Below, one piece after another: positions 45,380 through 54,351 of a stretch of 64,000 bases of DNA; the first letter of the stretch is position 1; each line of letters starts with the position of its first letter. The notes beneath the pieces were generated by a model that did no database searches, was not told the origin of the DNA, and worked only from the letters and a program-made list of their open reading frames with translations. Source of the stretch: Nocardiopsis potens DSM 45234 (lineage in GTDB: Bacteria > Actinomycetota > Actinomycetes > Streptosporangiales > Streptosporangiaceae); contig NZ_ANBB01000024.1 in assembly GCF_000341105.1 (NCBI RefSeq), positions 1 through 64,000 of the forward strand. Reading direction: 5' to 3'. The translations under genes were made by a program, and so were the position numbers.

Positions 45380-46360
45380 TCACCGGTCGCCGGGCAGTTC
45401 CCCGCCGTACCAGTGCTCGATGAGCAGCCGCGCGATGGAGAGCCGCCCGGGGAGCAGCACCTCGCCCGAGCCGGTCGCGGCGCGCAGCTCCTCGCGGGTG
45501 AACCAGCGCAGGTCGGCGAGTTCCTCGGTGTCGGTGCGCTCGGCCTCGCCGACGGCGCGCGCGGTGAAGCCCAGCATCAGGCTGCGCGGGAACGGCCAGG
45601 GCTGGGAGGACAGGTAGCGGGGGTCGGCCACGGCGACGCCGGCCTCCTCCGCGACCTCGCGGACCACCGCGCTCTCCAGCGACTCGCCCGGTTCGACGAA
45701 GCCCGCCAGCACCGAGTAGCGGTTCTCCGGCCAGGCCGGGTTGTGCCCGAGCAGGCACTGCTCGTCCGCCCCGGAGCCGCGGTGCACCAGCATGATGACG
45801 GCCGGGTCCATCCGCGGGAACTGCTCGGTGCCCTCCCGCTCGCAGATCCGGACGTGGCCGGCGGACTCCGCCCGGGTGGGCGAGCCGCAGCCGGGGCAGA
45901 AGGCGTGCGAGGCGTTCCAGTTGGCCACCGCGACCGCGTGCACCAGCAGCCCGGAGTCGCGGGCGCCGAGCAGCGGGCCGACCTCGCGCAGCGACGCCGC
46001 CCGGCCCCGGCCGGCCTGCTCGGCCTCGAGGAACGGCTCCCGGTCCGGCTCGGCGCGGACCGCGAAGTAGGCCCGGCCGTCGCCGTCGGCGCCGAGCAGG
46101 TAGCGCTCCCCCGGCGGCGCCTCGGCGGGCGCGGTGAAGACCAGCCGCGCCGCGCCGTCCTCCTCGGCGACCAGCGCCCGCGACTGCCGCGCCAGCAGCC
46201 CCTTCCAGCCGTAGGCGACGGGGTCGCCGCCCTCCAGGACCAGTACCCGGGTGCGGGGGTCGGCCCAGGCCTTCTCCAGCCACTCCCGGTCGGCCCGCCG
46301 GTGGCCGGCCATGTCGACCGTGCTGCGGGAGAGCAGGGGCGTCGCTTCGTTCGGGGTCAT
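45380..46360 (-). CDS. nudC: NAD(H) pyrophosphatase NudC
   Basis: A 326-residue NUDIX enzyme that cleaves NAD(H) and can remove NAD caps from RNA. NUDIX box: GFVEPGESLESAVVREVAEE then AGV; the NudC hallmark SQPWPFPRSLMLGF follows. The zinc ribbon is incomplete: FCPGCGSPT supplies two Cys, but the second pair is ICEREG, with Glu in place of the last Cys, so zinc binding may be altered or lost. An N-terminal NUDIX-like domain is present. Isolated on the minus strand, convergent with the ANTAR gene. Confidence 0.9.
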   Translation of the reverse strand: MTPNEATPLLSRSTVDMAGHRRADREWLEKAWADPRTRVLVLEGGDPVAYGWKGLLARQSRALVAEEDGAARLVFTAPAEAPPGERYLLGADGDGRAYFAVRAEPDREPFLEAEQAGRGRAASLREVGPLLGARDSGLLVHAVAVANWNASHAFCPGCGSPTRAESAGHVRICEREGTEQFPRMDPAVIMLVHRGSGADEQCLLGHNPAWPENRYSVLAGFVEPGESLESAVVREVAEEAGVAVADPRYLSSQPWPFPRSLMLGFTARAVGEAERTDTEELADLRWFTREELRAATGSGEVLLPGRLSIARLLIEHWYGGELPGDR

Positions 46361-46421
46361 CGCGTCTTCTCTCGTGCCGGATGGGGCGTGCCGGGGCGGG
46401 CGCGGGCGCCGCCCGGGCGGG

Positions 46422-47810
46422 TCAGGCCTGCTCGGCCAGGGACTCCCAGAGGTAGGCGATGCTCTCCGCGCCCTTCAGCAGCAGCGGCACCTCCACCTTC
46501 TCGTTGGGGGCGTGGATGCGGTCATCGTCGAGGCCGACGGCGACGAAGACGAGCGGGGCGCCGAGCGCCTCGGCCAGGTCGGCCTCGGGGCCGCTGCCGC
46601 CCTCCCGGGTGTAGAGCACGTCGGTGCCGAAGGCGCGCCGCATGGCGTCCCGGGCCGCGCGCACCGCGGGCGAGGAGAGGTCGGAGGCGCACGGGCGGAC
46701 GCCGGGGCCGGCGAACTCCACCTCGGCGCGGACCCCGTCGGGAACGGCGGAGCGCACGTAGGCCCGGACCGCCTCCTGGATGCGCAGCGGGTCCTGGTCG
46801 GGCACCAGCCGGAAGCTGACCTTGGCGTGCGCGGACTTCGGCACGATGGTCTTGCTCCCGGCGCCGGTGTGCCCGCTCCACATCCCGTTCACCTCGGCGG
46901 TGGGGCGCACCCAGATCCGCTCCAGGGTGCTGCGGCCGGCCTCGCCCGCCGCCGCGGCGGCGCCGGCGGTGCGCAGCCACTCCGCCTCGTCGAACGGGAG
47001 CCGGGCGAGCAGCGCGCGCTCCTCCTCGCCGATCTCCAGCACGTCGTCGTAGAAGCCCGGCACGGCGATGCGGCCGTCGTCGGCGTGGAGGCCGGCGAGC
47101 AGCCGGGCCATCGCGGCGGCCGGGTTGGGCACGGCGCCGCCGAAGGAGCCGCTGTGCAGATCGCGGTCGAGGGCGTACAGGTCGATCCGGCAATCCGTGA
47201 GGCCGCGCATGCCGACGCACATCGACGGGGTGTCCGCGGACCACATGGTGGTGTCGGAGATGACGGTGACGTCGCAGCCGAGCCGGTCGCGGCGGGTCTT
47301 GAGCAGCTCCGCGAAGTTCGGCGACCCGGACTCCTCCTCCCCTTCCACCAGCAGCTTCAGGGTGACCGGCGGGGCGTCGGCGCCGGAGGCGGCCAGTCCG
47401 GCGCGCACCCCCAGGAGGTGGAAGAGGACCTGGCCCTTGTCGTCGGAGGCGCCCCGGCCGACCAGCCGGTCGCCGCGCTCGACCGGGTCGAACGGGTCGG
47501 TCTCCCACTCTTCGACGGGGTCGACCGGCTGCACGTCGTGGTGGCCGTAGACGAGGACGGTGGGCGCCTGCGGGTCGCGGGCGGGCCACTCGGCGAAGAC
47601 CGCCGGCATCCCTCCGGTCTCCCACACCTCGACGGTGGGGAAGCCCGCCGCGGACAGGCGGCCGGCCAGCCACTCGGCGGAGCGTCGCACGTCGGGGTGG
47701 CGCTCCGGATCGGCCGAGACCGACGGGATCGCCAGCCACTCCTTCAGTTCGGCGACGAACTCGTCCCGGTGGTCTTCGATGTAGGTACGCACGTCCATGA
47801 CCGGCGGCAC
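46422..47810 (-). CDS. M20-family dipeptidase
   Basis: A 462-residue metallopeptidase of the CNDP/ArgE-DapE M20 family: VYGHHDVQPVDP (His/Asp metal ligands), GRGASDDKGQ (bridging Asp), LLVEGEEESGSPN (catalytic and ligand Glu pair), DRDLHSGSFGGAVPNPA (dimerisation-lid His) and the final ligand His in DDDRIHAPNEKVEV. It most likely cleaves short peptides. GTG at 47808-47810 has GGAAGGG close upstream; the ATG four codons later lacks it. Upstream is a divergent kinase gene and a large palindrome. Confidence 0.88.
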   Translation of the reverse strand: MPPVMDVRTYIEDHRDEFVAELKEWLAIPSVSADPERHPDVRRSAEWLAGRLSAAGFPTVEVWETGGMPAVFAEWPARDPQAPTVLVYGHHDVQPVDPVEEWETDPFDPVERGDRLVGRGASDDKGQVLFHLLGVRAGLAASGADAPPVTLKLLVEGEEESGSPNFAELLKTRRDRLGCDVTVISDTTMWSADTPSMCVGMRGLTDCRIDLYALDRDLHSGSFGGAVPNPAAAMARLLAGLHADDGRIAVPGFYDDVLEIGEEERALLARLPFDEAEWLRTAGAAAAAGEAGRSTLERIWVRPTAEVNGMWSGHTGAGSKTIVPKSAHAKVSFRLVPDQDPLRIQEAVRAYVRSAVPDGVRAEVEFAGPGVRPCASDLSSPAVRAARDAMRRAFGTDVLYTREGGSGPEADLAEALGAPLVFVAVGLDDDRIHAPNEKVEVPLLLKGAESIAYLWESLAEQA

Positions 47811-47931
47811 CGTTGCCCTTCCGTTTCCGACTCCGGCCTCGTGGGCCGGTAACGAGCCTAATGCTCCCCGGAAACCGGGATGCCCGGTGGTCGGACCTTC
47901 CGCCGGCCGGCGGGACGCCTCTTCGGCGTCG

Positions 47932-47985
47932 ATCCCGGCGTCGCCGCCGTCTCATCCGGCGTTGAGGCGGCGGCGACGCCGGGAT
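47932..47985. other. Large palindrome in divergent region upstream of kinase gene
   Basis: Perfect 18-bp arms ATCCCGGCGTCGCCGCCG / CGGCGGCGACGCCGGGAT around an 18-base centre that itself can pair (CTCA / TGAG). It lies between the M20 peptidase and the histidine kinase, which diverge. Unlike the six-copy family in sequence. Possible operator or orphan terminator. Confidence 0.6.
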
Positions 47986-48106
47986 GGCGCCCGGCGGGGT
48001 CACTCCCCGGTCGTACACCGGGTCCCTCCGTGGCGGGATGGCCGGGCGGCCGACCGGCCAATACGGTTGAGGTCCGCCGGGGCGGCGGCAGCAGCACGGG
48101 AGGACC

Positions 48107-50470
48107 ATGGCCACTGAGACACCCGGTCCGGCGGACGGCGGCGGGGCCGGGCCGGAGCAGGCCGAGCAGCGCGGCGGGGGCACCGTGCGGCTGGGCCGGA
48201 TGCTGTACGCCCTGCTCTGGCAGGCGCCCTCGGAGCTGCCCCGGCTGCTGCCCGCGGTGCCGGAGCGCCCGGTGCCCCGGCCGCTGCTGGGCGGGGTGTT
48301 CGCCGAGTCCGCCGCGCGCTCCGGGCGGCCGGTGCGGCGGGTCCGCATACTGGCCGCGGTCACCGTCGTCCCGCTGCTGCTCTACCCGGTGCTGTGGGCG
48401 GTGCACGCCGCGGGCCGCCCCTGGGCGACCGGGCGGGCCGCCGCCAACCGGATGCTGATCCTCTCCGCCGCCGCCCTGCTCACCGGGGCGGACGCCGCCA
48501 CCGAGATGTCCGCGCAGGGGTCCGTCCTGGTGCACGGGTTCCCTCCGCCGGACGGGCTCCCTCCCGCGGTGGCGATCCCGCTCGGCGCCGCCGTGGGGCT
48601 GCCGCTCCTCCTGCTGGCGAGCTCCCCGCTGCTGGCCTGGCGGCTGATGACCGCGGCGGTGGTGCTGACCTCGCTGGTGCCGAGCGGCGACGGGCCCAAC
48701 GACACCGTCGTGCTGGGCACCGCGCTCCCCGGCTACCTCGTGGTGCTGTTCGTGGTGGCGAGCCAGTACCGGGTCTCGGTGACGGCCGGGGTGGGGGCGG
48801 TGACCGCCGGGCTGCTCCTCCTGGCCACCGCCTACCCCTACACGAGCTGGGTGCTGCTGACGCTGGCCATGGCGCTGGCCGCCCTGTTCGCCGGGGACAA
48901 CCTGCGCACCCGGCGCGAGGAGGAGGGGCGCGGCCTGCCGCTGCCGGGCCGGCCCCCGCGGCCGCGGCCGGACGGGTCGCCGCTGTCCCCCGTGGACGGC
49001 GTGGTCGACGCCGCCTGGCGGGAGCGGGTGGCCCGGCCCGGCGGGCCGGTCCGGCTCCTGCGCGGCCTGCGGCGGCCGCGCGGCACCCGGCTGCTCGGCG
49101 GGGTCTGCGCCGCCCTGGCCGGCGATTCCCGGCGGCTCCGGGTGGTGCTGCGGCTGGCCGCCGTCCTGCTGCTGCCCGGGACGGCGCTGGCGGCCTACCC
49201 GGTGCTGTGGCTGCTGCTGCCCTCGGAGGGCGACCCGCCGCCGCGCGCCCTGGAGGAGGACCCCGACCCGCCGGTGACCGGGCGGGAGTGGACGGCCTGG
49301 GCGCTGCTGGCGGTGGTCTCCGGGCTCGCCGCGCTGGGCGCGGGCGGGCAGCTGTTCGGCTTCCACGGGCTGGGGCTGCCGCTCGCCGCGGCGCTGGGCG
49401 CGCTCTGCGCCCTGCCGCTGGCGCTGGTCCCGGTCGCCCCGCTGCTCGGCTGGCGGATCGCGGCCGGCGGGCTCGCGCTGACCGTGCTGCTGGTCGCCTC
49501 GGAGGGGTCGGCCCCCAACGACCTGTGGCCGTGGCCAGCGGCGGGCCTCCTGGTGATGGCGGTGCTGCTGTACGCGGTGGCGGCCGCGCACCCGGGCCGA
49601 GTGGCGGGCGGCGCGGCCGCGATCACCGCGCTCCTCTGCTTCGCGCCCGCGCCCGCGGTGGCGGGCACCCCGTTCGGCCAGCCGCTGTGGATCTCCGCGG
49701 TCGCGGTGGGCGTCGCCGTGCTCGGCGCGAGCGTGCGCGGCCGCCGCTCGGCCCAGCGCGAGCTGGCCCGGGAGAGCGAGCTGCGCCGCCGCGACCAGGA
49801 GCGCAAGGCCGCGGCCGAGGAGCGCTCCCGGATCGCCCGGGAGCTGCACGACGTGGTCTCGCACCACATGTCGATGATCGCGATCCAGGCGGAGGCGGCG
49901 CCCTACAAGTACCCGGACCTCCCGCCGGGGGCCGCGGAGACGTTCGGCACCATCCGGGACGCGGCCCGCGGCGCGCTGTCCGAGATGCGCCGGGTGGTGG
50001 GGCTCCTGCGCGAGCAGGGCGAGGAGGCCGAGCGCACCCCGCAGCCCGGGCTGGAGCGCCTGGCCGACCTGGTGGACGGCGCCCGGCAGGCGGGCATGCG
50101 GGTGGACCTGGAGGACCGGTCGGCGGAGGCGGCGCCGCCGGACGCGGTGGGGCGCTCGGCCTACCGGATCGTGCAGGAGGCGCTGAGCAACGCCGCCCGG
50201 CACGCCCACGGCGCCCCGGTCCGGGTCCGGCTCGCCCCGGAGGGCGGCGCGCTGGAGGTGTGCGTCTCCAACGGCCCGGTCCCGGACGGCTCCGGGCCCG
50301 CTCCGCGCGCCGAGGAGGACGGCCCCCGGGGCGGGCACGGCCTGGTCGGCATGCGGGAGCGCGCTGCGGTCCTCGGCGGCACCCTGGAGGCCGGCCCCGC
50401 CCCCGGCGGCGGCTTCCGGGTCCGCGCCCTGCTCCCCCTCACCGACCGCGCCCCGGGCCGGGCGGAGTGA
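48107..50470 (+). CDS. Membrane histidine kinase with internal PspC domain
   Basis: A 787-residue protein. An N-terminal multi-helix part (residues about 75-270) is followed by a PspC domain (GTRLLGGVCAALAGDSRRLR, VVLRLAAVLLLPGTALAAYP), a second multi-helix block (residues about 395-540), a coiled coil, then the HisKA_3 dimerisation box RIARELHDVVSHHMSMIAIQ with the phosphoacceptor His, and a HATPase (AYRIVQEALSNAARHAHGAP; GGHGLVGMRERAAVLGG). Placing a PspC domain between two membrane blocks suggests cell-envelope stress sensing. Partner: the LuxR-type regulator at 50780. ATG start. Confidence 0.87.
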   Translation: MATETPGPADGGGAGPEQAEQRGGGTVRLGRMLYALLWQAPSELPRLLPAVPERPVPRPLLGGVFAESAARSGRPVRRVRILAAVTVVPLLLYPVLWAVHAAGRPWATGRAAANRMLILSAAALLTGADAATEMSAQGSVLVHGFPPPDGLPPAVAIPLGAAVGLPLLLLASSPLLAWRLMTAAVVLTSLVPSGDGPNDTVVLGTALPGYLVVLFVVASQYRVSVTAGVGAVTAGLLLLATAYPYTSWVLLTLAMALAALFAGDNLRTRREEEGRGLPLPGRPPRPRPDGSPLSPVDGVVDAAWRERVARPGGPVRLLRGLRRPRGTRLLGGVCAALAGDSRRLRVVLRLAAVLLLPGTALAAYPVLWLLLPSEGDPPPRALEEDPDPPVTGREWTAWALLAVVSGLAALGAGGQLFGFHGLGLPLAAALGALCALPLALVPVAPLLGWRIAAGGLALTVLLVASEGSAPNDLWPWPAAGLLVMAVLLYAVAAAHPGRVAGGAAAITALLCFAPAPAVAGTPFGQPLWISAVAVGVAVLGASVRGRRSAQRELARESELRRRDQERKAAAEERSRIARELHDVVSHHMSMIAIQAEAAPYKYPDLPPGAAETFGTIRDAARGALSEMRRVVGLLREQGEEAERTPQPGLERLADLVDGARQAGMRVDLEDRSAEAAPPDAVGRSAYRIVQEALSNAARHAHGAPVRVRLAPEGGALEVCVSNGPVPDGSGPAPRAEEDGPRGGHGLVGMRERAAVLGGTLEAGPAPGGGFRVRALLPLTDRAPGRAE

Positions 50471-50779
50471 CCGCCCCGGCCTCCGCACCGGGGGCGGCCG
50501 CCCTGTCCTGCCCGGACCGCCCCGCCGGCCGGCGGGGCGCCGGGCCGCACGGAACCGCGGCCCCGCCGGGCCGCCTGCACGGACGCCGGGGCCGGACCCG
50601 GGCCGCCTCCCGGCAGGCCGCGGACGCGGGCGGCGGGCCCCCGGGGCCGACGGGGAACGAACGGGGGGAGGGACGCCGGCTCCGCACCGCCGAGGCGGGC
50701 CTCTCCGGGGTCCTCCGGGGCGGGCCGGCGGGGCCGGGAGGCCCTGCGGCGGACCGGTTCCGGGCAGTAAGGTGGCCTG
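50471..50779. other. Gene-free stretch between kinase and response regulator
   Basis: About 310 bp of very GC-rich sequence with no frame I can support. At its right end TAAGGT (50768-50773) stands six bases before the regulator GTG, suggesting a separate promoter and leaderless mRNA for the regulator. Confidence 0.5.
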
Positions 50780-51457
50780 GTGCCGATCACCGTGATAGTC
50801 GCCGACGACCAAGCGATGGTGCGCGACGGCATCGCCACGCTCCTCGGGGCCGCGGACGACATCGACGTCGTCGCGCAGGCCCGGGACGGGAGCGAGGCGG
50901 TGCGGCTCGCCGCCGAGCACCGTCCCGACGTCGTCGTGATGGACGTCCGCATGCCGGTCATGGACGGCCTGGAGGCCACCCGGGAGATCACCGCGCCCGC
51001 CGGCGGGGCGTCGGCCGGGGAGGGCGCCGACGGCCCCAGGGTCCTCGTGCTGACCACCTTCGACCTGGACGAGTACGTCTACGAGGCGCTGGGCGCCGGG
51101 GCCAGCGGGTTCCTGCTCAAGGACGCCCCGGTGGACGACCTGCGCGCGGCGGTCCGCACCGTCGCCCGGGGCGACGCGCTGCTCGCCCCGTCGGTCACCA
51201 AGCGGCTCATCGCCGACATCGCCGCCCGCCGCCGCGACCGGGTGCACGCCCGCCCCGAGGCCTACGCCGACCTCACCCCGCGCGAGGCCGACGTGCTGCG
51301 GCTGGTGGCCCGCGGCCTGTCCAACGCCGAGATCGCCGCGGAGCTGGTCGTCTCGGAGCAGACGGTCAAGACCCACGTCGGCCGCATCCTGATGAAGCTC
51401 GACCTGCGCGACCGCACCCAGGCCGTGGTCTTCGCCTACGAGAACGGCGTCGTCTGA
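50780..51457 (+). CDS. NarL/LuxR-family response regulator
   Basis: A 225-residue regulator. Receiver: acidic pair in VIVADDQAMVRDGIA, phosphoacceptor Asp in PDVVVMDVRMPVMDG, Thr in VLVLTTFDLDEYVYEA and Lys in GFLLKDAPVDDL. C-terminal LuxR helix-turn-helix LTPREADVLRLVARGLSNAE followed by VSEQTVKTHVGRILMKLDLR. Works with the PspC-type kinase encoded upstream. The GTG start is directly downstream of a -10-like TAAGGT with no ribosome site, so probably leaderless. Confidence 0.92.
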   Translation: MPITVIVADDQAMVRDGIATLLGAADDIDVVAQARDGSEAVRLAAEHRPDVVVMDVRMPVMDGLEATREITAPAGGASAGEGADGPRVLVLTTFDLDEYVYEALGAGASGFLLKDAPVDDLRAAVRTVARGDALLAPSVTKRLIADIAARRRDRVHARPEAYADLTPREADVLRLVARGLSNAEIAAELVVSEQTVKTHVGRILMKLDLRDRTQAVVFAYENGVV

Positions 51458-51559
51458 CCCGGAGCGGAACCGCTCCGGAGGTCCCCCTCCGGGGGCAGTC
51501 CCGGGTTCACCTTGCGGGGGGACGACCGGGTATGAGCCGGATCCGTAGCTTCTCGGAGC

Positions 51560-52399
51560 ATGCTCCAGCGCGCCCTCACCCTGCTCCTCGTCCTGACCGT
51601 CGCCGCCGCCGGGCTCGCCGCCGGGTGGTGGTCGCCCGCGGCCGAGGCCCGCGAAGCCGCCGACCCCCTCCGCTACTCGCAGGTCCGGGAGGCCGGCTCC
51701 GGCCGGACGCTGCTCGCCGACGACCCGGGGACCGGGCGGATCGTGGAGGTCATCGGCGACCTGGACGGCGCCGAGAACGTCGCCGTGGTCGTCCCGGGGA
51801 CCGGGCAGAACCGGGGGAACTTCCGCACCAGCGACCGGGGCGCCGGAACCGTCCCGGTGCAGAACGGGGAGGCGCTCTACGCGGAGATGCGCGAGCGCTC
51901 CGACCGGGTCGCCGTCGTCGTGTGGCTGGGCTACCGGCCGCCGCAGGACCTGAACGCCACCGCCTACCGGCTGGACTCCGCGCGCGAGGGCGCCGACGAG
52001 CTGACCCGGCTCACCCGGGACGCGCTGCCCCGCGACGCGCACGTCACCCTCGCCTGCCACAGCTACGGGGCCTCGGTGTGCGGCCTGGCCGCGCGGCGCC
52101 CCGGGGTCGCCGACGACGTCGTCGCGCTGGGCGCGCCGGGGATGGGCGTCGGCTCCGCCTCGGAGATCGACGCGCGGGTCTGGGCCACCCGGGCCGGCGA
52201 CGACTGGATCCGGTTCGTCCCCGGCATGCGCCTGGGCGGCTTCGGGCTGGGGCCCGAACCGGTCTCCGACGGTTTCGGCGCCACCGTCTTCACCGACGAC
52301 CGGATCAGCGGGCATGAACAGTACTACCAGGAGGGCAGCGCGTCCCTGTCCGCCATCGCCGACATCGCCGTGGACGGCGCCGCGGCTCCGGCCTCCTGA
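51560..52399 (+). CDS. Secreted alpha/beta hydrolase (DUF1023-like)
   Basis: A 279-residue protein with a Sec-type signal peptide (LQRALTLLLVLTVAAAGLAA, then an Ala-rich cleavage zone near AEA-RE). The alpha/beta hydrolase core has NVAVVVPGTGQNRGNF (oxyanion strand), nucleophile Ser in LACHSYGASVCGLAA and a late SGHEQYYQEGS with the likely catalytic His. DUF1023 members are actinobacterial secreted or wall-associated hydrolases of unknown substrate. ATG start shortly after the response regulator gene (gap about 100 bp, same strand), so it may be a target or operon partner. Confidence 0.82.
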   Translation: MLQRALTLLLVLTVAAAGLAAGWWSPAAEAREAADPLRYSQVREAGSGRTLLADDPGTGRIVEVIGDLDGAENVAVVVPGTGQNRGNFRTSDRGAGTVPVQNGEALYAEMRERSDRVAVVVWLGYRPPQDLNATAYRLDSAREGADELTRLTRDALPRDAHVTLACHSYGASVCGLAARRPGVADDVVALGAPGMGVGSASEIDARVWATRAGDDWIRFVPGMRLGGFGLGPEPVSDGFGATVFTDDRISGHEQYYQEGSASLSAIADIAVDGAAAPAS

Positions 52400-53009
52400 A
52401 CGGCCGGACCGGAAAGGCCGAGCGCATGTTCCAGCACCATTTGCACTCCGGACCGCGTCCCGCCCCGGCGAAGGGCGGGGGGCCGAACCGGCACGGTGCC
52501 CTCCGGCCCTCCGAGGCCCTCCCGGGCCGCGTCTCCGGGTTCCGCCGCGGAGTCCGGCCGGGGGAACGGGCCGCCCAGGCCCCTCCGGCCCTCCGTGCAG
52601 GCCTCCGGGCGCCGGGAAGGGAGAACCGCCCGCCGTTCCCGCCCGGAGAACCCCGGGACCGGGCGGAGCAGCGCCCGGGAGAACACCTCCCCGGCCGCGC
52701 CGCGGAGCCCTTCGGCGCCCCTCCGCCCGGACTCCGCGACGCCTCCGGCGCTCCGGCGGCCCCGACCGGCTCTGAGGCGGGGAGAACGGCACGTACCCCG
52801 CGCCAAGAGGCGTCCGGACGGCTCCAGGGCCCGGCGGAACCGCGTCCGCGGGGCCGCGGAGAACACCCCTCCGACCGCGCGGTGGAGCCCCTCGGCGCCG
52901 CCGCCGTCCGGGTGGGGCGGACCGCCGGCGGAGCGGCGGGGGGCGGTCCCGGGCTGCGGGGAGCGGTACTCCGCCGCGCCGGGGCGGCCGGGGGCGCGGT
53001 CCGGCGGGG
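52400..53009. other. 610-bp gene-free stretch with degenerate 180-bp-offset repeat
   Basis: No frame is convincing on either strand. Segments beginning GAACACC at 52681 and 52861, exactly 180 bp apart, stay similar for about 45 bp (GCGGAGCCCTTCGGCGCC versus GTGGAGCCCCTCGGCGCC). Other GGAGAAC pieces recur around 52620-52660. Either a decayed duplicated gene or GC-rich filler. Confidence 0.45.
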
Positions 53010-54272
53010 GTGGTCCCGGTGACCGTCGTAGCGGCGAAGGGGACCGGGCCGCTGGGGCTGATCGGGGTGGCGGCGCGGCTGCTGGACGCGGCGACCCCGC
53101 CCGATCGCGAGCGGGCCGTCGACGGGCTGCGGGCGGTGGCGATCTGCGGGGTGGTGCTCGGGCACTGGCTGGTGACGGCCACCGTGCTGTGGGGCGACGG
53201 CGGGCTGCGCATCTCCAGCCCGCTGCGGGCGCTGCCCGAGCTCGCCGCCGCGACCTGGCTGTTCCAGGCGCTGACCCTGTTCTTCCTGGTCGGCGGGTAC
53301 GTCTCCGCCCGCGGGCTGGAGCGCTCCCGGGCCCGGGGCGAAGCCGACCGGGCGTGGCTGCGCGCCCGGCTGCTCCGCCTGGGCCGCCCGGTGCTGGCCG
53401 TGGCGGCGGTGTGGGGCGCCGCCGCCCCGGTCCTGCTCGCCGCCGGGGTGCCCGAGGCGAGCGTGCGCAGCGCGCTGCTGCTGGTGCTGCAGCCGCTCTG
53501 GTTCATCGGCGTGTACGCGGCCGCGACCGCGCTCACCCCCTGGCTCCTGGCCGCGGAGCGGCGGCTGGGCCCCGCCGCCGCGCTGGCGGCCGTGCTGCTC
53601 ACCGCCGGGGTGGACCTGCTCCGCTTCGGCCCGTGGAGCGGCCAGGTGCCCGAGTGGGCCGGGCTCGCCAACGTGCTGCCCGCCTGGTTCTTCGGCTACC
53701 TGCTGGGCATCTCCTGGGCGCGGGGGCGGCTGCGCCGGCCGTTCGCCGCCGCCCTGCTGGCCGGCGGTGCGGTGCTGCTCGCGGTGCTGGTCACCCGGCT
53801 GGGGTACCCGGTGAGCGCGGTGGGGGTGCCGGGGATGGAGCGGAGCAACTCCAACCCGCCGTCGCTGTTCGTGCCGGCGCTGGGCGCGGTGCAGGCCGGG
53901 GCGGCGGTGCTGCTGGCCGCCCCGCTGGAGCGGCTGCTGCACCGCCCGCTCGTGTGGGCGTGCGCGGTCCGGCCCAACCTGAACGCGCTCACCCTGTTCT
54001 GCTGGCACCAGACCGCGCTGCTCGCGGTGGCGCTGCCCGCCTCCGCGCTGCCGGTGCCGCTGCCCGGCCTGACCTCGGCCGTCGACGGCGCGGCCTGGCT
54101 CGGCGCCCGGCTGCTCTGGCTTCCGGTGCTCGCCGCGGTGCTGGCGGCGCTGTGCGCGGCGCTCCGCCGCTTCGAGCCGCCGTGGACCGGCCTGGCCGCC
54201 ACCCTTCCGGGGCGCACCGCCGCGGCCCTGGGCGCCGCCGCCTGCGTCGGCACGGCCGTGCTGCTGGTCTGA
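53010..54272 (+). CDS. OafA/YrhL-type membrane acyltransferase
   Basis: A 420-residue protein with about ten helices. Motifs of the acyltransferase_3 family: RERAVDGLRAVAICGVVLGH (conserved Arg and His of the active site), FQALTLFFLVGGYVSARGLE and FCWHQTALLAVALPASALPV. Such enzymes O-acylate exopolysaccharides, peptidoglycan, lipids or natural products. Start uncertain: GTG at 53010, with a second GTG shortly after; upstream is the 610-bp gene-free stretch. Monocistronic, convergent with adnB. The antisense strand is open over the whole gene, an artefact of composition. Confidence 0.85.
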   Translation: MVPVTVVAAKGTGPLGLIGVAARLLDAATPPDRERAVDGLRAVAICGVVLGHWLVTATVLWGDGGLRISSPLRALPELAAATWLFQALTLFFLVGGYVSARGLERSRARGEADRAWLRARLLRLGRPVLAVAAVWGAAAPVLLAAGVPEASVRSALLLVLQPLWFIGVYAAATALTPWLLAAERRLGPAAALAAVLLTAGVDLLRFGPWSGQVPEWAGLANVLPAWFFGYLLGISWARGRLRRPFAAALLAGGAVLLAVLVTRLGYPVSAVGVPGMERSNSNPPSLFVPALGAVQAGAAVLLAAPLERLLHRPLVWACAVRPNLNALTLFCWHQTALLAVALPASALPVPLPGLTSAVDGAAWLGARLLWLPVLAAVLAALCAALRRFEPPWTGLAATLPGRTAAALGAAACVGTAVLLV

Positions 54273-54303
54273 CCCGCACCCGGCCCCCGCGGGGCGCCGG
54301 TCG

Positions 54304-54347
54304 CGGCGCCGCCGCGGTCTCGACGCCGGCCGAGACCGCGGGGCGCC
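54304..54347. terminator. Hairpin between convergent acyltransferase and adnB
   Basis: CGCGGTCTCG / CGAGACCGCG with 8-base loop, extended by GGCGCC on both sides. Convergent stops at 54272 and 54352. Confidence 0.65.
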
Positions 54348-54351
54348 GGGA

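Noticed and set aside
47858-53671. A 1937-codon open frame on the minus strand across the kinase, regulator and hydrolase genes
   Set aside because: It is antisense to well-supported genes, is composed of Gly/Arg/Pro/Ala low-complexity sequence and has no domains. In this G+C range the frame opposite third codon positions is rarely interrupted.
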